Source: Salsipaludibacter sp963735045 (lineage in GTDB: Bacteria; Actinomycetota; Nitriliruptoria; Nitriliruptorales; Nitriliruptoraceae). From it: a DNA stretch of 64,000 nucleotides. The stretch is taken from positions 1,612,001 to 1,676,000 of the forward strand of contig CAVTIZ010000003.1 in assembly GCA_963735045.1 (NCBI GenBank), given 5' to 3'. How positions within the stretch are numbered: position 1 is the first letter of the stretch; each line of letters starts with the position of its first letter. This document shows positions 33,145 through 40,999 of this stretch, piece by piece. The notes beneath the pieces are model-generated. The model saw only the letters and a program-made list of their open reading frames with translations, ran no database searches and was not told where the DNA came from. A program made the translations under genes and the position numbers.

Positions 33145-34113
33145 TCAGCCGGTCAGGTCCGACACGGTGAGGTCCTGGGCACGCTGGACGTCTTCTTCCG
33201 CGAACCCGAACTCGGTGATGATCGGCAGCAGCTCGCCGGCGTCCTGCATCGTGTTCAGCTGCTCGTTGAAGGCGTCACGGAAGGCCTGGTCCTCGTTGCG
33301 GAACCCGAAGCCACCGCAGCCGAGGATCTCCTCGCCGTCGTCGTCCAGGGGGAAGAACGACTCGGTCATCTCGAGGCCGTCGCGGGTGTCGACCTGGGTC
33401 GCGATGGTCAACGAGGTGCCGGTGACCGCATCGACCCGGCCGGTCGTGAGGGCGTCGTACTGGGCGTTGACGTCGCCGAACAGCTCGATCTGCTCGCTGG
33501 GCACACCCGCGGTCTCCGCGTAGCCCTCCTCCACGGCCCCGGACAGGATCGCGATGGTCGCCTCGGGCGTGTCCACCACCGACTGGTAGTCCGACAGTCC
33601 GAGGGGGTTGCCCTCCGGGACGGCGAGGGACTCGCCGATGCAGTAGTCCGGGTCGGAGAACGCAATCTGCTCCGCGCGCTCGGCGTTGATGTACATCCCG
33701 GCCGCGATCATGTCGAACTGGCCCGCCTGGAGACCCGAGATCAGGGCGCCGAAGTCCACGACCTCGGCGTTGACCTCGTCGATGCCCATCTCGGCCAGCA
33801 CGGCCCTGGCGACCTCGGGTGCCTCGCCCGTCGCCTCGCCGTTCTCGTCCTCGTAGCCGTAGGGCACCTCGTTGGCGATGCCCACGGTGATCGAACCGGA
33901 CTCCTGGAGTTCAGCCAGGGTGTCCCCGCCACCACCGTCGCCGGCGTCGGTGGCCGCCGCCTCCGAGCCGGCTGCGGCGGACCCGTCCTCGGTGACCACG
34001 TCGCCGTCCTCGGACACGGTGCCACCGCCCTCGCCGCAGGCCGCGACGAACAGGGCCAGGCTGGCCAGCGCGACCGCCAGCGGTCGTATCCGGGTGGGTC
34101 GTCGTCCGCGCAT
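33145..34113 (-). CDS. ehuB: ectoine/hydroxyectoine-binding lipoprotein
   Basis: Substrate-binding lipoprotein of the importer, anchored outside the cell. 322 residues: signal peptide with lipobox VAAC (Cys26), 45 residues of acidic Gly/Ala linker, then a type II binding fold: GSITVGIANEVPYGYEDENGEATG, VDFGALISGLQAGQFDMIAAGMYINAERAEQIAFSDPDY, matching EhuB proteins ('IGIANEkPYGY', 'DMIAAGMyInP.RC'). ATG 34113 with GAGGAG upstream. First gene of the minus-strand ectoine operon; its promoter lies in the divergent region with the GntR gene. Confidence 0.92.
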   Translation of the reverse strand: MRGRRPTRIRPLAVALASLALFVAACGEGGGTVSEDGDVVTEDGSAAAGSEAAATDAGDGGGGDTLAELQESGSITVGIANEVPYGYEDENGEATGEAPEVARAVLAEMGIDEVNAEVVDFGALISGLQAGQFDMIAAGMYINAERAEQIAFSDPDYCIGESLAVPEGNPLGLSDYQSVVDTPEATIAILSGAVEEGYAETAGVPSEQIELFGDVNAQYDALTTGRVDAVTGTSLTIATQVDTRDGLEMTESFFPLDDDGEEILGCGGFGFRNEDQAFRDAFNEQLNTMQDAGELLPIITEFGFAEEDVQRAQDLTVSDLTG

Positions 34114-34201
34114 CGGTCGCTCCTCGTGGTGGCCCGGCTGATCGGCGCCCCATGGCGACTCGTGACCAGCTCGGGGGTCGGTCGAACGTCGGTGGTGGGG
34201 C

Positions 34202-34232
34202 ATCCTAGGCATGGTGACCATTGAATGTCCAA
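34202..34232 (-). promoter_or_regulatory. candidate ehuB promoter
   Basis: On the minus strand TTGGAC (34232-34227), a 19-base spacer and TAGGAT (34207-34202) lie about 90 bases ahead of the ehuB ATG. The -35 sits three bases from the TGTATACA operator. Confidence 0.45.
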
Positions 34233-34249
34233 CGTGTATACAGTAAGAA
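34221..34249 (+). promoter_or_regulatory. candidate gntR-eutCB promoter
   Basis: TTGAAT (34221-34226), exactly 17 bases, then TAAGAA (34244-34249), about 95 bases before the regulator's GTG. The TGTATACA palindrome falls inside the spacer, the classic position for repression. Confidence 0.5.
34235..34242. promoter_or_regulatory. GntR/FCD-type operator (TGTATACA)
   Basis: Perfect eight-base palindrome with a GTATAC core, as found in operators of many FadR/FCD-subfamily regulators. Its placement between the -35 and -10 of the plus promoter and against the -35 of the minus promoter would let one dimer control both halves of the locus. A second inverted repeat, ATGTC-GTC-GACAT, follows at 34275-34287. 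Confidence 0.55.
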
Positions 34250-34343
34250 TGCGTTTCGAGTACATGTCGTGGAGATGTCGTCGACATCGATGTCGGGACG
34301 ATCCCGACCGGTGTCGGCACGCCCGTGGAGACGAGGGAGCACC

Positions 34344-35012
34344 GTGACCGAGACCGCGTCGAGGCCGACGGTGGCCGACATCTACGCCGAGCTGTGGGAA
34401 CGCATCTGCCTGCTCGACTACGAACCCGGCCAACGCCTCCGCGAGGAGCCCCTGGCCGAGGAGTTCGGCGTCAGTCGCACACCCATCCGCCAGGTGCTGG
34501 CACGCCTGGAGCACGAACGCCTGGTCCAGTCCAGCCCGGGTTCTGGTGCCACCGTCGCCTTCATCGACAGCAAGGAGATCCGCGACGTCTGGGCCGTCCG
34601 GATGAAGATCGCCGACCTCGTCGCCGACTTCGTGCGCCTCCCGGCACCCGCGGCGACACTGGAGGACCTGCAGGTGATCGCCGACGAGACCCGAGCCGTG
34701 CGCGACAGCCGCGACATCCGGGAACTCGGCGCCCTCTACAACCGCTTCCACCATGCCGTGCTGGGCGTCTACACCAGCCAGACGCTGCGCCGGATCCACG
34801 ACCAGCTGTTCCACCTCACCGCCCGGGTGTGGCTCCAGTTCCTGCCCGAACTCGACCTCGACGACGAGATCGACATCATGCTCGCCGAGGTCGGCGACAC
34901 GATCGAGGCGATGCGCAACCGCGACGGTGCGCGTCTGGCGGAGGTGCGCAAGGCGCACATGAAGATGCTCCTGGCGCGCTTCAACGACCACGCCGCGAGG
35001 CCGCTGGGCTGA
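34344..35012 (+). CDS. GntR-family regulator, FCD/FadR subfamily
   Basis: 222 residues. Winged-helix domain at the N-terminus: ADIYAELWERICLLDYEPGQRLREEPLAEEFGVSRTPIRQVLARLEHERLVQSSPGSGATV, the typical GntR layout. The C-terminal all-helical FCD effector domain has EIRDVWAVRMKIADLVADF, an Asp-Arg-x-His-like metal/ligand set around RFHHAVLG, and EHHRLA-type ending (RDGARLAEVRKAHM). It is not of the PLP-binding MocR/GabR type used by the known ectoine regulator EnuR. GTG 34344 with GAGGGAG ahead. It leads the plus-strand unit with eutC and eutB. Confidence 0.88.
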   Translation: MTETASRPTVADIYAELWERICLLDYEPGQRLREEPLAEEFGVSRTPIRQVLARLEHERLVQSSPGSGATVAFIDSKEIRDVWAVRMKIADLVADFVRLPAPAATLEDLQVIADETRAVRDSRDIRELGALYNRFHHAVLGVYTSQTLRRIHDQLFHLTARVWLQFLPELDLDDEIDIMLAEVGDTIEAMRNRDGARLAEVRKAHMKMLLARFNDHAARPLG

Positions 35013-35069
35013 CCCCACGGCCGCGGGCCCGACGTGGGACCCGCCGGGCCCGTCGCCCACCACACCGCC

Positions 35070-35112
35070 CGTCACGATCGCCGTCACGATCGCCGTCACG
35101 ATCGCCGTCAAG
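35070..35112. repeat. 12-bp tandem array CGTCACGATCGC
   Basis: Three full units at 35070, 35082 and 35094, plus a partial one, between the GntR gene and eutC. The unit contains CGATCG palindromes. The array ends 11 bases before the eutC start, so it could affect translation coupling. Confidence 0.8.
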
Positions 35113-35122
35113 GACCCAACCG

Positions 35123-36109
35123 ATGCCTGACCTCACCGTCCTGGTCGAGTCGGACCTGCGCGCGGCCGTCGGCCTCGGTGCCGAGGAACGCGCGGCGATC
35201 GAGGCCGTGTACCCCGTGGTCACCGCCGGTCGGGCGTCGATGCCGCCGATCATGCGCATCGACGTGCCCGAGCACGGGGGCGAGGTCGACGTCAAGTCGG
35301 CCTACCTCCCCGGCTGGTCCGGCATCGCGGTCAAGGTGTCGGCGGGGTTCTTCGACAACCCGGCCCGTGGACTGCCCAGCCTGGGCGGCCTGATGGTCCT
35401 GCTCGACAGCGAGACCGGGATCCCCGTGGCCGCCCTGTTCGACAACGGCTTCCTGACCGACCTGCGCACCGCGCTGGCCGGGGCCGTGGCCGCCGACCAC
35501 CTCGCCCGGGCCGATGCCACCCGTGTCGCGGTGCTGGGCGCGGGGGTGCAGGCGCGGCTGCAGGTCCGGTCCCTGGCCGAGGTCCGGGCCCTGGACCACG
35601 TGACGGTGTGGGCGCGGCGCGAGGACGCCGCGCGGGCCCTGGCCGACGACCTGGCCGGCGAACTCGCACTGACGACCACCGTGGCCCGTTCGCCCGGCGA
35701 GGCGGTGGGGGGCGCCGACGTGCTGGTGACGACCACGCCCGCCACACAGCCACTGGTCACCGCCGCCATGCTGCATCCGGGCCTGCACGTCACCGCCGTG
35801 GGCTCCGACGCCGAGCACAAGCAGGAACTGGCCGCCGGCGCGGTGCGGGCCGCCGACCGCGTGGTGTGCGACCGGATCGCCCAGTCCCGTCGGCTCGGCG
35901 AGCTGCGAGCCGCCGTCGACGCCGGCTTCGACCCCGCCGAGGCGATCGAGCTGGGAGCGGTGGTCGCCGGTGACGCCGTGGGCCGGTCCGGACACGACGA
36001 CGTCACGATCTGCGACCTGACCGGCACCGGTGCGCAGGACACCGCGATCGCCACGCTGGCGGTGCAGCGATGCCTCGACGCCGGACGGGGGACGACCCTT
36101 GCCACCTGA
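35123..36109 (+). CDS. eutC: ornithine cyclodeaminase-like protein of hydroxyectoine utilisation
   Basis: 328 residues, NAD-binding mu-crystallin/ornithine-cyclodeaminase fold: MPPIMRIDVPEHGGEVDVKSAYLPG at the N-terminal active-site region, GLMVLLDSETGIPVAALFDNGFLTDLRTALAGAVAADHL, the dinucleotide motif VAVLGAGVQARLQ and HVTAVGSDAEHKQELAAGAV. In ehu/eut clusters this protein, with EutB, is thought to help convert 5-hydroxyectoine toward ectoine; the step is not firmly established. The stop overlaps the proposed TTG start of eutB. Confidence 0.87.
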   Translation: MPDLTVLVESDLRAAVGLGAEERAAIEAVYPVVTAGRASMPPIMRIDVPEHGGEVDVKSAYLPGWSGIAVKVSAGFFDNPARGLPSLGGLMVLLDSETGIPVAALFDNGFLTDLRTALAGAVAADHLARADATRVAVLGAGVQARLQVRSLAEVRALDHVTVWARREDAARALADDLAGELALTTTVARSPGEAVGGADVLVTTTPATQPLVTAAMLHPGLHVTAVGSDAEHKQELAAGAVRAADRVVCDRIAQSRRLGELRAAVDAGFDPAEAIELGAVVAGDAVGRSGHDDVTICDLTGTGAQDTAIATLAVQRCLDAGRGTTLAT

Positions 36110-37133
36110 CGCGGGCCCGCACCCACGCACCGACGTCGGCGCGTCCGACCCGTCGATCCCCGGCATCGACGATGTCGTGGCGGCCGCGGCCCGGATCGCG
36201 GGCCTGGTGGTGAGGACACCGGTGGTGCCCTCGGCGCCGCTGGCCGCCCACGTCGGACACCCCGTCGGCCTCAAGCTCGAGGGCCTCCAGCCGACCGGCA
36301 GCTTCAAGGTCCGGGGGGCGGCGTCACGGATCCTGGCCGAACCCGGGACCCCTGACGGGCTTGTCGGCGTCGTGACCGCCTCCACCGGCAACCACGGGCG
36401 GGCGATGGCCCACGTCGCCCGCGAACTGGGGGTTGCCAGCGTGGTCTGCGTGTCCGACAACGTCCCACCCGGCAAGGTGGCGGCCCTGCGCGAGCTGGGG
36501 TGCGAGCTGGTCATCGGTGGGGACTCCCAGTCGGCCGCGTTGGTGACGGCGGGGAAGCTCGTGGCCGACCGTGGCCTGACGCTGGTGCACCCGTTCGACG
36601 ACCCGGCCGTGGTCGCCGGCCAGGGAACGATCGGACTGGAGGTGGTCGAGCAGGCACCGTCGACGACCACCCTGCTGGTCCCGCTGTCGGGCGGCGGGTT
36701 GCTCGCCGGCATCGCGATCGCGGTGGCGGCCCGCCGGCCCGGCGTACGCCTGGTCGGGCTGTCGATGGCCGACGGCGCCGTCATGGCCGCGTCCCTGGCG
36801 GCCGGGTACCCCGTCGAGCTCGCGGAGGCGCCGACCCTCGCCGACAGCCTCCAGGGTGGCATCGGGCTGGACAACCGACACACCCTGGCCGTCGTCCGGG
36901 ACCTGGTCGACGAGGTCGTACTGGTCGACGAGGACACGATCTGGGCCGGGATGAAGTTCGCGTTCGACCACCACCGGCTGGTGCTCGAGGGCGCCGGCGC
37001 CATCGGGATCGGTGCCCTGCTGGCGGGCCTGGTCGAGGCCGACGGTCCGACCACCATCGTCTGCTCGGGCGCCAACGCCGAACCCCGCCACGTCGCCGCC
37101 CTCGCCGCATCCCACCCCCGCCCCACCCCCTGA
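36099..37133 (+). CDS. eutB: threonine dehydratase-like PLP protein of hydroxyectoine utilisation
   Basis: 344 residues, fold-type II PLP enzyme. Residues: KLEGLQPTGSFKVRGAASRIL (Schiff-base Lys in SFKxRGA), VTASTGNHGRAMAHVARELG, PLSGGGLLAGIAIA (phosphate loop) and CSGANAE near the end. It lacks a C-terminal ACT domain, as do EutB proteins and serine racemases. Start is uncertain: TTG 36099 with GGGGGA upstream overlaps eutC by 11 bases; GTG 36177 would shorten the N-terminus. Together with EutC it gives the hydroxyectoine branch; EutA is not in the window. Confidence 0.85.
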   Translation: MPPDAGPHPRTDVGASDPSIPGIDDVVAAAARIAGLVVRTPVVPSAPLAAHVGHPVGLKLEGLQPTGSFKVRGAASRILAEPGTPDGLVGVVTASTGNHGRAMAHVARELGVASVVCVSDNVPPGKVAALRELGCELVIGGDSQSAALVTAGKLVADRGLTLVHPFDDPAVVAGQGTIGLEVVEQAPSTTTLLVPLSGGGLLAGIAIAVAARRPGVRLVGLSMADGAVMAASLAAGYPVELAEAPTLADSLQGGIGLDNRHTLAVVRDLVDEVVLVDEDTIWAGMKFAFDHHRLVLEGAGAIGIGALLAGLVEADGPTTIVCSGANAEPRHVAALAASHPRPTP

Positions 37134-37206
37134 CACCACGACCCCCCGTCCTGTCGGACCCCCACGCTCTGCAAGGCCCGACCCCTCACCCTGCCAGACC
37201 CCCTGC

Positions 37207-37354
37207 CGTGATCGTTTCGGCCGACATTCCGGCCACGTCACTCACGCTGGCCGTCACGCACGCTGGCGTCCGGACGGCTCCCGCGGCCCCGCCGTCGACA
37301 TCACCCCCCGCCATCGTGATCGAATCGGCCGGGATCTCGGCCGAGACACACACG
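37207..37354. repeat. two copies of a 40-nt imperfect hairpin repeat
   Basis: Copies at 37207-37246 and 37315-37354 each have a 17-base left arm beginning CGTG, a six-base loop and a 17-base right arm ending CACG, with GCCG/CGGC closing the loop. They match the copies at 59349-59612 in length and layout. They lie in the 440-base gap after eutB, where no gene is seen. Confidence 0.7.
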
Positions 37355-37450
37355 ACAGCGTGTCCAGGGCCCGGGGTCGGGGCCGTGAGGTGAGGGGGAG
37401 ACGTCGGGAGGGGCGACGTGGAGGCGACGTCGGGGGAACCGGGAGGGGCC

Positions 37451-37580
37451 GGTCAGCCGGGGGCCGGGAGGGCCGGTCAGCCGGGGGCCGGGAGGGCCGG
37501 TCAGCCGGGGGCCGGGAGGGCCGGGTCAGCCGGGGGTCGGGAGGGCTGGTCAGCCGGGGGCCGGGAGGGGGCGGTCAGCC
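37451..37580. repeat. 24-bp tandem array including the stop of the MoaD-like gene
   Basis: Units GGTCAGCCGGGGG + CCGGGAGGGCC at 37451, 37475, 37499, 37523 (one base longer) and 37548, and a partial copy that carries the TGA (37577-37575) of the adjacent minus-strand gene. Each unit holds the same TCA, so the stop codon is copied several times. Confidence 0.8.
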
Positions 37581-37838
37581 GCCGGACACGGCGGCGACGA
37601 AGCGGACCTCGTCGTGCACCGGCGTGGCCAGGTCGCGCGTGGCGGTCCCATCGACCAGGCACAACAGGTGGGGGCGCAGCGCCCCGGCGCCGTCGAGCAG
37701 GTGGCCGTCCAGCCCGGGCAGCACGTCGCGCAACCGCTGGACCACGCCGGCGACGTCGGTGGCGGCGACCTCGACCCGGTGGTCGTGGGTGGCGTCGAAC
37801 CCGGTGAACGGGTCCAGGCCCGTCGGCAGCGACACCAT
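37575..37838 (-). CDS. MoaD/ThiS-like ubiquitin-fold protein
   Basis: 87 residues, ending in a di-glycine (FVAAVSGG) as in MoaD, ThiS and other sulfur carriers activated by E1-like enzymes. The body fits the beta-grasp pattern: RVEVAATDVAGVVQRLRDVLPGL, LRPHLLCLVDGTATRDLATPVHDEVRFVAAVSGG. ATG 37838 overlaps the stop of the BNR gene as TGATG. No E1-type activator is nearby. Pairs of this protein with a BNR propeller are seen in other actinobacteria, which suggests a dedicated function rather than molybdopterin synthesis. Confidence 0.7.
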   Translation of the reverse strand: MVSLPTGLDPFTGFDATHDHRVEVAATDVAGVVQRLRDVLPGLDGHLLDGAGALRPHLLCLVDGTATRDLATPVHDEVRFVAAVSGG

Positions 37839-38881
37839 CACCACAGCGCCACCGCCCCGATCCGCGGGAACGAACACGGCAGGCGCCGCCACGAGTCGCC
37901 CGCGTCCTCGGTCAACCAGACGTCGCCCGACGTCGTGCCCATCGCGATGCGACCATCGTCGTCGGAGGCGAACGCCCCACGCAGGACCTGGGTGTGGGTC
38001 GCGGCCTCGGGCCACCCCGTGCCCGACACCGCCCACGAGACCCCGTCGTCGTCGGAGCGGTAGACGCGGAAGTCGCCGCCCACCGGCAGCCGCTGGCCGT
38101 CGGAGTGCAGTGGCTGGGTGAACAACCGGCCGGTGGAGCCGTCGCGCAGCATCACGAAGCCGAACCCCATTTCGGCCGGGAGCCCGTCCTGGTGGCGGTG
38201 CCAGCTCCGGGCGCCGTCGTCGGAGGTGAACAGGCCCATGTGGTCCTGGCGGAACAGCCGATCCGGGTCGTCGGGATCGATCGCCAGGCCGTGGACGCAG
38301 TAGCCGACCTCGGGGCGTGGGTCCGGCTGCTCCTCGAGACCGGCCAGGGGGACGCCGTCGTTGCGGGCGGTGAAGGTCCCACCGCCGTCGTCGGACCGGA
38401 AGACGCCCACGGCCGACGCGGCCACGTACACCCGGTCCCCGTCGGTCAGCACGCGGTGGGCACACAGCCCACCCAGGCCCGGGCCCCAGTCGGGACGGGT
38501 GGGATGGGCGTTGAAGCCGTCCATGCCCTCCCAGGTGACGCCGTCGTCGGCCGAACGGAACAGTCCGGCCTCCTCGACCCCGGCCCACAGCCAGTCGGCG
38601 TCACGGTGGAAGGTCCACACCGCGGTGACGTGTCGCGCCGCCTCGTCCTCGGGGTCATCGCCGTAGGACGGCGGTGCCTCGATGGCGCTCCAGGACGCCA
38701 GGTCGGTCGATCGCTGGATCCCGACGCCGAACCAGTTGGAGGTCAACGCGGCCAGGTGCTGGTCCCCAGAGCGACCGAAGGCAGTGACCTTCCAGCCCGG
38801 GAACAAGGGGTCCGAGACGTCGTCGTCGGTGGGGTCGACCAGGAACCCACCCTTCTCGGTCCCGATCGCAATGGTGGTCAT
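37838..38881 (-). CDS. BNR/VPS10-like beta-propeller protein
   Basis: 347 residues, no signal peptide. Repeated Asp-box (S/T-x-D-x-G-x-T/S-W) motifs are visible: FRSADDGVTWEG, FRSDDGGGTFTA, FTSDDGARSWHR, YRSDDDGVSWAV and LTEDAGDSWRR, so a propeller of sialidase/exo-sialidase type. Sialidase catalytic Arg triad is not evident, and such cytoplasmic 'glycosyl hydrolase' annotations are usually over-called. It begins MTTIAIGTEKGGFLV. Co-transcribed with the MoaD-like gene. Confidence 0.75.
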   Translation of the reverse strand: MTTIAIGTEKGGFLVDPTDDDVSDPLFPGWKVTAFGRSGDQHLAALTSNWFGVGIQRSTDLASWSAIEAPPSYGDDPEDEAARHVTAVWTFHRDADWLWAGVEEAGLFRSADDGVTWEGMDGFNAHPTRPDWGPGLGGLCAHRVLTDGDRVYVAASAVGVFRSDDGGGTFTARNDGVPLAGLEEQPDPRPEVGYCVHGLAIDPDDPDRLFRQDHMGLFTSDDGARSWHRHQDGLPAEMGFGFVMLRDGSTGRLFTQPLHSDGQRLPVGGDFRVYRSDDDGVSWAVSGTGWPEAATHTQVLRGAFASDDDGRIAMGTTSGDVWLTEDAGDSWRRLPCSFPRIGAVALW

Positions 38882-39058
38882 GGCCGGCCTCTCGGATGCT
38901 GGATCGGGACACCTGCGGGCCCCGACTCGTCGACGTGGTCACCGGAGTGTCGTCACCGCCGCCCGCCGCGTCGACACGTCCCGTGCATCCACCGCACAGG
39001 CTGGCCCACGACGTCGGCAGCGCGTCGCCCGGCGCATCGGCGACGGCGTCGACACACG

Positions 39059-39091
39059 ACGACGGCCACCCGGGATCCGGGTGGCCGTCGT
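39059..39091 (-). terminator. hairpin after erpA
   Basis: Perfect 15-bp stem (39059-39073 with 39077-39091; includes GGCCACCCGG and CCGGGTGGCC) with loop GAT, 14 bases past the erpA stop. No U-tract. The remainder of 38882-39058, between the BNR gene's start and this hairpin, shows no gene. Confidence 0.6.
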
Positions 39092-39104
39092 GGAGCGGGT
39101 CGTG

Positions 39105-39485
39105 TCAGAAGCTGGCGCTGTCGCCGCAGGCACAGCCACCCGAGGCATTGGGGTTCTCGATGGAGAAGCCGGATGCCTCCAGGCTCTCCTTCCAGTCGAT
39201 GACCGCACCCTGCATGTAGGGCGCCGACATCTGGTCGAGGCGGATCTGGATCCCGTGCTGGTCCTCCACGATGTCGCCGTCGAGCTGGCGGTCGTCGAAG
39301 AACAGGGCGTAGCGGAACCCGGCGCACCCACCGGCCTGGACGGCCACGCGCAGCGCGACCTGGTCCTCACCGGCGTCGGACAGGAAGCCCTGCACCTTGT
39401 CGGCGGCCTTCTCGGTCAGGGTCAGCACGTTGGTGTCGCCAGCGGTGTCGTCCACGGGCTGGTCGACGGTCAGATCTGCGCTCAC
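39105..39485 (-). CDS. erpA: A-type iron-sulfur cluster carrier (ErpA/IscA/HesB)
   Basis: 126 residues. Core: LTLTEKAADKVQGFLSDAGEDQVALRVAVQAGGCAGFRYALFFDD, then GAVIDWKESLEASGFSIENPNASGGCACGDSASF. The three cluster-binding Cys are in GGCAGF and CAC near the C-terminus. It delivers Fe-S clusters to apoproteins such as LipA (57408). A 20-residue N-terminal extension precedes the fold. GTG 39485 with GAGGAG upstream. Single-gene unit. Confidence 0.93.
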   Translation of the reverse strand: MSADLTVDQPVDDTAGDTNVLTLTEKAADKVQGFLSDAGEDQVALRVAVQAGGCAGFRYALFFDDRQLDGDIVEDQHGIQIRLDQMSAPYMQGAVIDWKESLEASGFSIENPNASGGCACGDSASF

Positions 39486-39684
39486 GGCGTCTCCTCGGGG
39501 GTCGCGGGGTGGTCGGCGCACGCTCGTGGCAACGGCCCTGGCGGCGAGGATGCCGGGACGGGCGCCGTGGCCGAGTCGTGCATGGCCCACAACGTCGAGT
39601 CTACCGGCATGCTTCCCGACGCCGCGGAACCGTCGACTCCCTCGTGGATGCCCGGGGACGATCCGGGCGAGCCGGTCGTCGCGG

Positions 39685-40779
39685 TCACCCGGTGACCCGC
39701 CCGGCGAGTCGCTGCGCCGCCGCGGCGACCTCGGAGGCCGGGTCCTGTCCCGGGCCGTTGGGGGCCGACAACTCGCCGTCCACGTCGTCGGGGACGTGGC
39801 CGGACCCGGCCACCAGCGCCCACGGCATGGCGAAGGTGCGGGCCCGCTCCGCGACCTCGGCCACGACCTTGCCGGCAGCGGTCGTGGCGTCGTAGCGGCC
39901 CTCCCCCGTGACGACCAGGTCGGCGTCACGCAGGGCGTCGTCCAGGCCCACCAGCCCGGCGACCACGGGCGCCCCGGCCCGGATCCGGGCGTCCAGCGTG
40001 GCCGCGAGTCCGAACGCCAGCCCACCCGCCGCGCCGGTCCCCGACCGAGTCGCGAGCCCCGAGCGGTCGAGGTCACGCTGGACCACCTCGGCGACCACCG
40101 CCAGGTTGGACGCCAGGCGGACCACGGCGTCGTCGTCGGCGCCCTTCTGGGGGCCGAACACGGCCGCGGCATCGGCCAGGACCGTGCGCACGTCGGCGAG
40201 CAACTCCACCTCCACGTCACCCCAGCCGGGGTCCAGCCAGCCACGCTCGACGTGGTCCAGCTCGCCCGACCACCCCCCACCGACCTTGAGGCCGGAGCCG
40301 TCGGCCCGTCGCAGGCGCAGGCCCAGCCCGGTCATGGCCCCGGTGCCGCCGTCCACGGTCGCGCTGCCGCCGAGGCCGACCAGGACGTGGACCGCACCGG
40401 CGGCACGCGCGGCCTCGAGCACCTCGCCGACCCCGTGGGTGGTGGTGACCAGGGGGTCCCGCCGATCGTCGGGGACCTGGTCGAGCCCACAGGCGAGCGC
40501 GACCTCCACCACCGCGACGGGCCCGCGGCGGCCCTCCCGCAGCAGCCAGTCGGCCGCGACCGGGAGCCCCAACGGCCCGGCGACCTCGGTGGTGTGCACG
40601 GTCCAGGCGGGGTCGCTGGCCGCGACGACCGCGACCAGGCCCTCGCCGCCGTCGGACAGCGGCACGGGTGTGGTCTCGTCGTCGGGCCGGGCACGCGACC
40701 ACCCGGTCGCGATCGCCGCGGCGGCCTCGGCCGCCGACAGGGTGCCCCCGAAGGAGTCCGGTGCGATGACGACGCGCAT
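39685..40779 (-). CDS. glycerate kinase (GlxK/GarK family)
   Basis: Phosphorylates D-glycerate to 2-phosphoglycerate. 364 residues. MRVVIAPDSFGGTLSAAEAAAAIATGW, VPLSDGGEGLV, VLVGLGGSATVDGGTGAMTGLG, FGPQKGADDDAV and the distal VVTGEGRYDATTAAGKVV are family landmarks. ATG 40779 with CGAGGGACC upstream. It transcribes away from the lpd gene; the 220-base gap between them carries a TATCGT -10 candidate for lpd. Confidence 0.9.
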   Translation of the reverse strand: MRVVIAPDSFGGTLSAAEAAAAIATGWSRARPDDETTPVPLSDGGEGLVAVVAASDPAWTVHTTEVAGPLGLPVAADWLLREGRRGPVAVVEVALACGLDQVPDDRRDPLVTTTHGVGEVLEAARAAGAVHVLVGLGGSATVDGGTGAMTGLGLRLRRADGSGLKVGGGWSGELDHVERGWLDPGWGDVEVELLADVRTVLADAAAVFGPQKGADDDAVVRLASNLAVVAEVVQRDLDRSGLATRSGTGAAGGLAFGLAATLDARIRAGAPVVAGLVGLDDALRDADLVVTGEGRYDATTAAGKVVAEVAERARTFAMPWALVAGSGHVPDDVDGELSAPNGPGQDPASEVAAAAQRLAGRVTG

Positions 40780-40924
40780 GCTGGTGGTCCCTCGGGTCGG
40801 CGGTCGGACCTCGATCGCGCCACGCGGGCCCCGGCCGGGACGGGATCGACGCTCGACCGTAGCCGCCCACGACGACGCCCCGACGGTCGGTCCGAACGCG
40901 GGGTGGGCATCGTCGGGCATTGGC

Positions 40925-40930
40925 TATCGT
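40925..40930 (+). promoter_or_regulatory. candidate -10 box (TATCGT) for lpd
   Basis: TAnnnT box about 70 bases before the lpd ATG. The -35 region has no TTGAC match. Confidence 0.3.
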
Positions 40931-40999
40931 GACCTCCGAGCGCGTCCCGTCCCCGCCCGGACGCCACCGACTCGATCCCCCACTGCGAAAGCCGCCGCC

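Noticed and set aside
37838..38881. Secreted sialidase
   Set aside because: Asp-box repeats are present but there is no signal peptide and the catalytic Arg triad and Tyr/Glu pair are not visible.
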